Of a DNA stretch of 64,000 bases, positions 1 to 8,082 are shown piece by piece. The position numbers and the translations under genes were made by a program. Source of the DNA: Gracilaria gracilis (Eukaryota; Rhodophyta; Florideophyceae; Gracilariales; Gracilariaceae); contig JARGSG010000076.1 of the NCBI GenBank assembly GCA_030374805.1, forward strand, positions 124,001-188,000. The letters run 5' to 3'. Position 1 is the stretch's first letter; each line of letters starts with the position of its first letter. Under the pieces are notes generated by a model. It made no database searches. It saw nothing but the letters and a program-made list of their open reading frames with translations, and was not told the DNA's origin.

Positions 1-169
1 AAGGCTTTTTACATCCTCTACATGAACAGGATGAAACCCAGTGGCAACGCCTGATAAAGACCGGAGGAGAGGAAAACATTATTGTAGTCACTAACTATAC
101 AAAACACAGATTCCTTACCACATTGTTGCCCATCTTTGAGACACCCTGTTCAACCTGCATCACGCGGAC
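1..169. other. Unassigned left edge
   Basis: No gene is recognised here. The piece lies left of a solo LTR and may once have been continuous with the SANT/Myb-like gene fragment to the right of it. No clear continuation of that reading frame is visible on the minus strand. Confidence 0.3.
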
Positions 170-677
170 TGTCGTACAAATACCGATAAAGTGTGGGGTC
201 CGCCTGGTAGAGGGAGCGCGCGAGGGCTCAACCTGAAGGGGAAAAACACACAATCAATATAGTAGTAGGGCACCTGAAACCCGCAAGGGCAAACGGCGGG
301 GCAACTAGTCTAGACCGTGTAGGTGTACGGTAGTAGACGTCGACGCGCGGTAAAACCTGAATAGTAATAGAGTAGCAAGTGACCAAGATGGTATAGTTAC
401 TGCCCTAATGGTGCCTGACTTTACAATACCCAAGGGGGAAGGCGAGGTGCGCCACAATATATACAAGGTGCACCGACGCCGATCTTCCATGTGGGCATGA
501 CGTCATCGGCTGCACCCATGACCTACTGTCATGGGCCAGCAATGCTAAGCTATCCTAAACTATAAATTAGAAATTAGAAATTATAAAATACAGAATACCA
601 ATTGGGTACAGTGCAGCCAGCAAGGCGCACCAGTAGACCCACGTGGCACCAACTGATTGAGGTCTCATTGTACTACA
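170..677 (-). mobile_element. Solo LTR of Ty3/gypsy family A
   Basis: This 508-bp copy runs from TGTCGTACAAATACC to TTGTACTACA, with TG...CA ends, and matches the two LTRs of element A1 over its full length. No internal region adjoins it. The flanking pentamers CGGAC and CGCAC look like a slightly decayed target duplication. It differs from the LTR at 3570-4077 at about six positions by hand count. Sense orientation of the family is minus here. It holds the same CRE-like TGACGTCA and TATA-like sequence as the other copies. Confidence 0.9.
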
Positions 678-701
678 CGCACAGCGCTCCTGTGCGGTGC
701 T

Positions 702-1022
702 CTATAGTTCAAACATGTTTGCTACAAGCGCCCACAAATTAGCACCAATTAGTTCTACATCTTGTACTATATCCAGAACAGCGTAGACGTCTTTATTGGT
801 GTAGTTGAAGGCTCCGACACGGTCTTTTTTCTCCGTATTGGCCTTTTTTGTCTTCTTTGGTTGTTTGGGAGTCGTGTTCTTTGCTGTTGGTGAGGAAGAG
901 GCGGTTTGTGACGCATTGGAACAAACTGGATTGGGCATAGAGGACGAATTCGGAGCCGGAACGGATGCGGGAGAATTAATTGCGTCGTGGTCTGTGGGAT
1001 GGTTGGAGGGAAAGAGAGACAA
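702..1022 (-). CDS. SANT/Myb-like (DUF6818-type) protein, N-terminal fragment
   Basis: The frame encodes 106 residues. The first ~55 are Ser/Pro/Asn-rich, followed by a Lys-rich stretch (about residues 52-68) and then N-Y-T-N-K-D-V-Y-A-V-L-D-I-V ... L-G/I-G-A-N-L-W-A-L-V-A. That ending resembles the start of the SANT/Myb-like domain called DUF6818, which occurs in lineage-expanded and transposon-associated proteins of algae and oomycetes. The domain is cut short by a TAG about 12 residues after the tryptophan, and a solo LTR starts 25 bp further on. It could be a pseudogene or a first exon. The family assignment is from memory of the motif and is moderate. Confidence 0.45.
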   Translation of the reverse strand: MSLFPSNHPTDHDAINSPASVPAPNSSSMPNPVCSNASQTASSSPTAKNTTPKQPKKTKKANTEKKDRVGAFNYTNKDVYAVLDIVQDVELIGANLWALVANMFEL

Positions 1023-2089
1023 GGGCGGGTGATGGACTTGCTAGTGTGTTCTCAACTGGGGCGCACTGGGGTTTTGGGTACTGATTTGGCGCCCATATCT
1101 AGCGCTTAGTGTGGCGCTTTGGTGGGGGATAGAATTACTGAAAGGAGCTATATATTTGGCGTGGTGGCGTTCTGGTAATTTCTGCATTCACTCAATATCA
1201 AGCGCCAGCCCAACTTGGTGGGCAGCACCTTTCGAGAAACTACTCGAACGATAAACTGTTGTTGTAGACAGCCTGTGTTTCTTCATTCCCAGTAGTTCAA
1301 GAGAAGTATAAAATTTGCAGACAATTACACAACTTTCTTTGACTAGATAACACACTCAGTCATTTGCATCGTCCATTCTTTTCAATCCCACACCTTACAC
1401 CATATTTGTGAATTAAGCCGTACTCCTGCACATTAATTTTACTCTTCCGTTTATTACCTTCCAAAAAAGTTTAACATTAGATTATTTTAATGGTCTTAAA
1501 TCTGCTGTTTCTACAACAAAAAGTGAAATTTATATTTTACTATTAAACAAACTTGTTAACACTATATACTTTATATAACTATATACTATACAAATGTTTT
1601 CAAACTTATTTTCCTCTCTCTGGATTACTCTTTCCCTCTAAAGATTTCTTTACACCTCCCGATTAAAACGTCAAGCAATAAAACGTGTTTTTTCAACTGA
1701 AAACCTCAAACTGCCCGAAAACATCCACAATGCTTTTTATGTCACTTTTATTTTCTGAAAAACTTGTCTATGCCGGTCCTACATTTTCAAATACCAGTGT
1801 CACCTCACCTAAACCCTCAGTTCTAGCGCATCGCTCTGTTACCCTTGCGTGGTTTACCTTGTCAACTGAAAACAACAGATTTTGAAATTTTTCGTGTCTA
1901 GCACCGTCTTTTTGCCTACGTAATTTTCGTATCGCACGCAGTTTGTTACAATGGTAGATTCTGCGAACCAATAACGTTCTTCGTGTCGAAGCATGGCTAT
2001 AGAGTGCATCAAGTCTTCACATATAGGGTGGGAGAGAATATAACAAATGATTTGTGGTAGCAACAACCACTGAAAGCGCGAGATAACAG
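1023..2089. other. AT-rich stretch without recognised gene
   Basis: Only short frames occur. A minus frame at 1768-1971 ends at a stop followed by AATAAA-like sequence on that strand, so it could be the tail of an old gene, but nothing in it is recognised. Confidence 0.4.
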
Positions 2090-2357
2090 CTGGCTAGACC
2101 GTAACCGTTACAAAGGTCCGGTGTACGGCGTTTGCCGTACTATTAAAGCCTGAGTAGTTTTAGCCAAACCACGAGGATGACTTTAGAAATCAAGTAGTCG
2201 TATTCGTAACTACAAGGTGCTCTACTTTACAATATAGTCTAGTAAGGAGTGCCACGGTCACCTTAAGGGTGAGTGGGGCTCGACCTCCTGCGTGGCGTAC
2301 ACGTGGGTTAAGTTGAGGTGCCATTTGCAAAGTGCATCTCGAAAAATATCTATCCTA
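2090..2357 (-). mobile_element. Diverged family-A-type LTR, left part
   Basis: Words in the same order as the family-A LTR can be picked out: CTAGACCGT, GTGTACGG, ACTTTACAATA and, at the right end, CTATCCTA. Divergence is high, so this is an old copy or a related family. It is separated from its other end (3368-3456) by the element with inverted termini. Confidence 0.45.
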
Positions 2358-2381
2358 CTAGTGTCTATCGGACCAGCGCGT

Positions 2382-2399
2382 TGACCTCATATGAGGTCA
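2382..2399. repeat. 18-bp perfect palindrome, left copy
   Basis: TGACCTCATATGAGGTCA reads the same on both strands and recurs exactly at 3331-3348. Its symmetric placement near both ends suggests a binding site for a transposase or host factor. Confidence 0.85.
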
Positions 2400-2860
2400 G
2401 CACAGATAGTGAGAGAAATGTAAAAAATTGGATAAAGCTTTGCACATAATTCAGCGATTCATTAGAAAACAGCTACAATTATGCAATCAAACTAGTTTCA
2501 TAACCCCAAATAACCATTTGAAGCGAACCAATTCCAAGCAATAAGTGCTTTAGAAGTCATCTGATTGCATGTAGAATTACTATTTAGGTTTAAACGCCCA
2601 AAAATTCTACATATAACTTAAAAACTGCTTATAATGCTTCAAAAGTACGGAATGTTTTTGTTGCTATAGTTCTTGACGATCAGCTAGTATTGAGATAACG
2701 CACTTTTTAATATTAAATGACCCAAACGTATGTGTGCAAGAGATATATAAGCATTCTGACTGCTGTTAAACACATTTAACATACTGGCCTACGCAGAGAA
2801 CATTCAATCTTTATAGTACATTGAGTCACATGAAGTCGTAAAGCAGTACCATTATCAGGT

Positions 2861-3115
2861 TTGTTTTTGTTTCAGTTCGCATCATTGCACCTAAAAGAGC
2901 CTCAAAAACAGTTTTGTAACGTGGTAGTTTCACAAGTCTGCAAAAATGATGTCCATAGCTTTCCAGATAGAATTTCCATTAAATTTGAGAAGTCCGGCAT
3001 TTCAAAGTTGTGGAAAAACTATTGTAAATTATACCAGGCCCTTAACACCCTTTATTCTGAGAGCAATTTGAAACAGGTTGAATATATGTTGTCGAGGTTT
3101 TCTGGTTTACTTTAG
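2861..3115 (+). CDS. Hypothetical short frame inside the inverted-terminus element
   Basis: The 84-residue frame is preceded by a polypyrimidine run ending TTTCAG near 2876, which looks like a splice acceptor, so the real exon may begin there. The Lys/Phe-rich product is not recognised. It could be the relic of a transposase exon or chance. Confidence 0.2.
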   Translation: MFLFQFASLHLKEPQKQFCNVVVSQVCKNDVHSFPDRISIKFEKSGISKLWKNYCKLYQALNTLYSESNLKQVEYMLSRFSGLL

Positions 3116-3330
3116 GAAAAAGGATAAAAAAACTTCTTTTCGTTGAAGAAGTTAAAATTTGATTAAAATTTCTAATGTAGCAAATATATCTTTTCCCCAA
3201 TTACTACTCAGCGTCGTTCTTTGTACTAGATGTTCTACTCCGCCATGAATGTGATGCCGAATGCGGTTCTAGAGAGGTGCTTTAAAGACTCTGAACTGGT
3301 TTACATCAATTTTTATAAAGTGTTATATTT

Positions 3331-3348
3331 TGACCTCATATGAGGTCA
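3331..3348. repeat. 18-bp perfect palindrome, right copy
   Basis: This is identical to 2382-2399 and lies 15 bp inside the right terminus of the element. Confidence 0.85.
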
Positions 3349-3367
3349 GTTGTCAAATAGACACTAG

Positions 3368-3473
3368 GGGTAGCCACTGTGGTTTCTATCCTATCGGCCG
3401 ATTCACATATTCCGGTTCCAGTAAGACATCCACGTTACAGCTCGGCTCACTGTACCACAGACCCCCCTTCTAC
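3368..3473 (-). mobile_element. Diverged family-A-type LTR, right part, plus purine-tract relic
   Basis: GGGTAGCCA resumes the LTR order right after the inverted-terminus element, and ACTGTACCACA at 3446-3456 matches the family-A LTR end TTGTACTACA. The next bases, GACCCCCCTTCTAC, match the pyrimidine complement of the polypurine tract that adjoins the A1 3' LTR at 4078. This is therefore the remains of another minus-oriented A element, cut off by the A2 LTR at 3474. Confidence 0.5.
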
Positions 3474-3569
3474 TGTAGGACAATGGGACCTCAATGTGTT
3501 GGTGCCACGTGGGGGCCTAATTGTGCGTCTGGCTGGCTGTACTTCACCCAATTGGTATTCCCTATTTTA
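3474..3569 (+). mobile_element. 5' LTR of older family-A element A2, left part
   Basis: TGTAGGACAATGGGACC... is a family-A LTR read in the sense orientation on the + strand. It is split by the insertion of A1 and resumes at 15178. The last five bases, TTTTA, are duplicated on the far side of A1. Confidence 0.85.
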
Positions 3570-4077
3570 TGTCGTACAAATACCGATAAGGTGTGGGGTC
3601 CGCCTGGTAGAGGGAGCGCGCGAGGGCTCAACCTGAAGGGGAAAAACACACAATCAATATAGTAGTAGGGCACCTGAAACCCGCAAGGGCAAACGGCGGG
3701 GCAACTAGTCTAGACCGTGTAGGTGTACGGTAGTAGACGTCGACGCGCGGTAAAACCTGAATAGTAATAGAGTAGCAAGTGACCAAGATGGTATAGTTAC
3801 TGCCCTAATGGTGCCTGACTTTACAATACCCAAGGGGGAAGGCGAGGTGCGCCACAATATATACAAGGTGCACCGACGCCGATCTTCCATGTGGGCATGA
3901 CGTCATCGGCTGCACCCATGACCTACTGTCATGGGCCAGCAATGCTAAGCTATCCTAAACTATAAATTAGAAATTAGAAATTATAAAATACAGAATACCA
4001 ATTGGGTACAGGGTAGCCAGCAAGGCGCACCAGTAGGCCCACGTGGCACCAACCCATTGAGGTCTCATTGTACTACA
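3570..4077 (-). repeat. 3' LTR of A1
   Basis: 508 bp with TG...CA ends. In the sense direction it contains TGACGTCA (3898-3905), a TATATATT near 3857-3865, and an inverted repeat of 8-bp arms, CCCATGAC/GTCATGGG, at 3915-3935. Confidence 0.95.
3898..3905. promoter_or_regulatory. CRE-type bZIP site in the A LTR
   Basis: TGACGTCA is a perfect CRE/ATF palindrome lying about 40 bp upstream (sense strand) of the TATA-like box. The site is kept in the solo LTR (498-505) and in the A1 5' LTR (14998-15005) and is altered in the older A2 LTR. A role in LTR transcription is inferred. Confidence 0.45.
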
Positions 4078-4092
4078 GACCCCCTTCCTACC
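4078..4092 (-). other. Polypurine tract of A1
   Basis: On the sense (minus) strand this reads GGTAGGAAGGGGGTC immediately before the 3' LTR, where Ty3/gypsy elements prime plus-strand DNA. The B element has a similar GTAGGACGGGGATC at the same place. Confidence 0.7.
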
Positions 4093-4925
4093 CTGAGCCA
4101 CGCCCTCGTGGCTCCTAGATCCTTTCACCAAGTCGGTTGCATCGTCGTACCAATTTGGTCCCTGTCGCAGCCTTTGTGCCATCTCGCGCCGTGCGTCGCG
4201 TCGGCTCTGCGTCGCCGAACGCACTCTGTTCACCACCTTGGTCATCACCGATTGCGGCTCTATCCACCCCTTTGGTTATCACCGACAGCGATCTATTCAT
4301 TCCCATTTGTGTTTTGGGCGCGACGCGCGCCCATTGCATACCTCCAAGGTTCTACCTTTTTGGCTGCATGGCTTAGACCCACTTACCGTGTCGGTATAAC
4401 CAGTGGGGGGGCGGGTTGCGCCTTCGGGCTCGTGTGAGCACTGTACCGTGAAGGGTTTGGGCGCCCACTTGGTTGCGGCGTGTCTCTCTGTCCCTTCGAG
4501 GTTCGACTACCAACCCTTCGAGGCACTGCCGCTGACTCCATCGAGGTTGTTCCACGGTTCTCCCTTCTGGTTGCCTTCGCACCCCTTTGCGGTTTGTCTA
4601 CGCGGGCTCGCGCCACCGTGGCTTCTCGTCCGACCGACATGGTTGAATCCGTTTATGGTGACCCCCGATCCTTATCTGAGCCACATGGATAGCCCCGGTA
4701 CCAGCGTGCGGGCTCGCACCCATAGCAGTACACGCGATTGTCGGTTCCCCATGTTGGTCAATCGGACGCGGTAACCTCAAGGGACGGCGCGCCATTGGCG
4801 ACCAATGCCGATACCTTAATGGTTGAACCAGCATGGGGCCCCGAACGGGTGGAGGTTTTGAGCATCAGCTCTAGCGACTCACCCATTGTGGATAAAAAGC
4901 CGATTCGCTTCACCCCTGCGGTCGA

Positions 4926-6956
4926 ATGCTCGCCGTCTCAACTACTCCCTCACGGTACTCATCACACCATGTCGGGTGCCGGTCCTTCGCGCGGCCGCGG
5001 AAGCGGCATTGCCAAGTCTGGTTCTCGGGGTGCTGCTTTGTACCATTCCCGCATCCAACTGGTTTCCGGAGCCAGCCGGTTCAGTCTTTCTCACATCAAC
5101 CTCAAGGGATTCATGAAGGGATCCGGGACCCGTATGGTCCGGAGCCCGAGATTCCTCGTGGTATTTCCTATTATGGTTTGGAGACGTTCACCACGGCCGA
5201 CTGGAACGTTTCCCAACATGGTACCTTCGGGGTCGATCCAAGAATGGTTTCGCAAGCGACGCTGTACCGTCGGAACTGGCCAGTGGCGCCGGGGAACACA
5301 TCGCTTCCCGGCGTCTTGCGCCGTCCGACTTTGGATACCTACTTGGGTTTGTTTCGTTGGGATGGCAAGCGCCCCCGCTCCGTCCTGCAAACGCCCCACC
5401 GTCGGGATAAGGAATCTCAACCTCGTCAGGGTCGGGTGGAGTGCTATGATAGCCGCGAGCTACACACACCAATGAGGTATTTCATTCCCCCGCTTTATCC
5501 CAGCGATCTGCCGTATGTTCGTATTGAACCGGAGCTCCATTATTACCGACGTCTGGTTGTGAAGATCTGTCAGTACGACTCCCTTCCGCAGCAGTACCTT
5601 CCGGCTTCTCCACATTTGGTTTGCTTCGATAGGCCTTACAATACCATCCATTGGGCTAACCGTCGTAGGTGGGGGGTGGATGCTGCCACCGAGGCTCGCA
5701 TTCGCACCCGGTCCAGCTTCAACCGCGTCATGCATGGGTTCCATAATGTGGAGTTCTTCTCACAACCTAATAAGGGAAGAACCTCTTGGTATGTAGGCCG
5801 ACCTGAATGGTGGAATGCCTATGAGATTCCGATGTTGCTTAGCGTCCCAACCCCACCGGTATTGGCTTACTTCGGGAGCTACATCACCCGTAACCACGAT
5901 CGGTATTACCTCATTTGGTCGATTGCCCTCGCGGAATGGGCCGTATTGGTGGCCATCCTGGCTCTGCAGGCTGCCCGTGACGGTATTGACTGGGATTGTC
6001 GTTCTCGAGAAGCCGAGATTTACCGTGACGGTGTGCAACCTCCTGGTCGTATGTTTTTCATTCCCCCGAGGGTCATTCGCGACATTCGCCTATTTGGACT
6101 TGGAACCATTGTGGCAGGTACGAACTACTTCATTGAGCAGCTGGAGTCGTTGCTTACCCAAGTGGAGAGTTTCCCGTGGGGAGCCAAGCAGGGGTGGGAG
6201 GTTTTCGATCCGGTGTCCTGGAAGGTTGTATCCCGCGCGGAGCAGCGCTATCCCGGGGCTCCGACCGATCAGGGACCTCCAGGGAGTCTTGAGCCATTCC
6301 CAACCGTGGTGGAATCGCCAGCAGCTACCCTTGTGGTCACTTCAGCGCCTACTCCCGCTCCGGAAGGACGCAATACGCCTGCCCATACTGGTGTGACTCC
6401 TCTTCTCCCTAGTATTACAAGGGTTGATGGGCCTTTGCGGGCTATCCTCGGGGGTGTCATGGCTGCGGCTGCGGCGCCTGTCCCCTCTCAGGGGGACTCC
6501 CAGGCCATTTCAGGTTTAATGGCTCGGGTACGCCAAGCCTGTGTGGTGAATTTCCAGCGGGCGGGTCCTACCTCTGTGGTCGAAGCTCTTACCCTTCTGG
6601 AAAGCATCCTGCCTCGTCATGCACAGTACATGCGATCCTTTTCCCAAATTGGTGAGTTCCGGAACCGGTTCCAGGTCGAGCTCTACCAGATGGCTACCAA
6701 CCAGGTGGCAGGCCTAGCGACGGGCATGGGCCCGACGCCTACAAACCCTTTGGAGGATCCCCTATTTGGTGCTAGCCTGAACCCCGGCCTTCTAGCTGCT
6801 CCGCAGACTCCTCTCCACATCGGGTCGTCAGTACCTCCGTCGGTTGCGCAGGCGAGCGCGCCACCTTCGATGGGTGCCGACGTAATGCCAGGCTTCAGCG
6901 TGCCTACTAGTACCCCCGTGGGTCATGATAGCGCCCCTAGCCAGGCTCCAGGCTAG
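4926..6956 (+). CDS. Long antisense ORF of family A (aORF), unknown protein
   Basis: A 676-residue frame lies between pol and the 3' LTR on the strand opposite to gag-pol. Extra antisense frames at this position are known in plant Tat-lineage elements (Grande, Retand), but this product is not recognised. The body is rich in Tyr, Trp, Arg and Pro; P-P-V-L-A-Y-F-G-S-Y lies at residues 310-319, followed by an aliphatic W-rich helix at about 330-350, and the C-terminal ~200 residues are Pro/Ser/Ala-rich. The true start is uncertain because the first part may belong to another frame. Element C has a broken relative in the same position and orientation, which argues for real coding. Confidence 0.7.
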   Translation: MLAVSTTPSRYSSHHVGCRSFARPRKRHCQVWFSGCCFVPFPHPTGFRSQPVQSFSHQPQGIHEGIRDPYGPEPEIPRGISYYGLETFTTADWNVSQHGTFGVDPRMVSQATLYRRNWPVAPGNTSLPGVLRRPTLDTYLGLFRWDGKRPRSVLQTPHRRDKESQPRQGRVECYDSRELHTPMRYFIPPLYPSDLPYVRIEPELHYYRRLVVKICQYDSLPQQYLPASPHLVCFDRPYNTIHWANRRRWGVDAATEARIRTRSSFNRVMHGFHNVEFFSQPNKGRTSWYVGRPEWWNAYEIPMLLSVPTPPVLAYFGSYITRNHDRYYLIWSIALAEWAVLVAILALQAARDGIDWDCRSREAEIYRDGVQPPGRMFFIPPRVIRDIRLFGLGTIVAGTNYFIEQLESLLTQVESFPWGAKQGWEVFDPVSWKVVSRAEQRYPGAPTDQGPPGSLEPFPTVVESPAATLVVTSAPTPAPEGRNTPAHTGVTPLLPSITRVDGPLRAILGGVMAAAAAPVPSQGDSQAISGLMARVRQACVVNFQRAGPTSVVEALTLLESILPRHAQYMRSFSQIGEFRNRFQVELYQMATNQVAGLATGMGPTPTNPLEDPLFGASLNPGLLAAPQTPLHIGSSVPPSVAQASAPPSMGADVMPGFSVPTSTPVGHDSAPSQAPG

Positions 6957-7227
6957 GCTCATCTCTTCCAGCCTTGGCCGGGAGCCCATCAGAACACCAC
7001 TCCCGGTCGGGGATCCTCAGCTGGAGGCTCCTCGGGGCCTCACTTTGCCATTCACCCATCAGGTTGATTGTCGTATCCACTTGGGTCTGTGCTTGAGCCA
7101 CGTTGCTCCTGCATCCCTATTGGGGTTACTCTTCAAGTAAACTTACATGTTATGCGTTTCCATGGTAGGTTCCAGTTTCCTTTGAGGTGCGGTGCGTAGC
7201 GAGGGAGGAAGCTCGAAAACAGCTCCG

Positions 7228-7244
7228 CCCCCCCCCCCCCCCCC
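7228..7244. repeat. Poly-C run
   Basis: Seventeen consecutive C lie between the antisense ORF and the conserved module of A1. This is a simple repeat. Confidence 0.9.
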
Positions 7245-7559
7245 TTCCTTAGCTCTGCGCATCTCCAATTAGGTTTTGAAACTCTCCTCCCTCCTCCTTA
7301 GACCAGCTTACAACGATGGATGACGGTTAAGTCCTTGCAGGTAAGTTCCAGGAGGTGAGTTAGCTCCATCCTGAGCCATTTTGGTGCTCGTAGTATGGTT
7401 CACCACGTTGGTACTTCGATGCGCCTTCGTACGGCGCAGCGAGCGGTTTCGCCTTCCCATAAGGTCCGATGTTGTGCCACGCGCTTGCGCGCGGTGGCCA
7501 GCAATGTACCTAGATGGTTCTGCATGGTCTCTCACCATGCATGGGCGCACGTGCGGTGT

Positions 7560-7880
7560 TTCCCCCTGGAGGTTACCTGCAAGGCGAATCAAAATATTTG
7601 ACGGGAAAATTACCCCTCCATATGGTAGTGAAAACGCAGAAAACCCTTTTGGTCTGTATCTCGAGAACCAAGCGGTTTCAGAGGCTGGGAATGGCCGATT
7701 CGGGAGCGTGGCACGGTCAAAATACTTAGACTTTTTGACCATGCCGTTGCTCGCTCCCTACACACAATAGTGTAAACCGAATCGGTTACTCCGCACGGCG
7801 CGCCACGAGCAGCGCGCGTATGCTTCGTCAAATAAAAAAGATACAATTTTTTGAATGTTCCCACCGTGCGGGTTCGCGCC
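7560..7880 (+). other. Conserved non-coding module, family A copy
   Basis: Read on the + strand, this stretch is collinear with 54178-54478 in element B. Shared blocks include TGCAAGGCGAATCAAAA, GTTTCAG-G-GCT, CCGATT, a TCAAAATA-TTA-GA-TTTTTTG block, and ACCGAATCGGTTAC. In A1 it runs antisense to pol, in the same direction as the antisense ORF that ends at 6956. Its role is unknown; it could be a 3' end or regulatory element of the antisense transcript. Confidence 0.65.
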
Positions 7881-8082
7881 ACGTGCCGCGCACGTGCATG
7901 GCGCGTGTGCAACGCCGCACGTACAACGGTGCGTCCGTCTTTAGCGCTACCGCTCCTTGGACTTACCCTCGCGGAAGGCTTCCTTCTGGTTGTACCTTCC
8001 CGGTAAGCGTCCGAACCGACTTTGGTGCTCCTCATTAAAATGCGTTTCCCCCTTCCTTAGGGGACTGCATTACCTCTAAGGT

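Larger units (their letters stand above)
2358..3367. mobile_element. ~1-kb element with inverted termini and subterminal palindromes
   Basis: The ends carry CTAGTGTCTAT and its exact complement ATAGACACTAG. CTAG may be a 4-bp target duplication, with TGTCTAT...ATAGACA as the terminus. Inside each end, 15-20 bp from the terminus, sits the same perfect 18-bp palindrome TGACCTCATATGAGGTCA. The interior is AT-rich, with a TATATAAG at about 2741 and one short frame. It looks like a non-autonomous DNA transposon; no superfamily can be assigned. Confidence 0.6.

Noticed and set aside
305-490. 61-residue frame repeated at 3705-3890 and 14805-14990
   Set aside because: It lies in the LTR, and its conservation simply follows LTR identity; no protein motif.
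2382-2399. Palindrome as a nuclear-receptor response element
   Set aside because: AGGTCA half-sites fit, but nothing else suggests an animal genome; the position at element ends explains it better.
3330-3673. Overlapping frames of 60-110 residues
   Set aside because: They span the junction of old LTR pieces and A1 LTR and have no domain.
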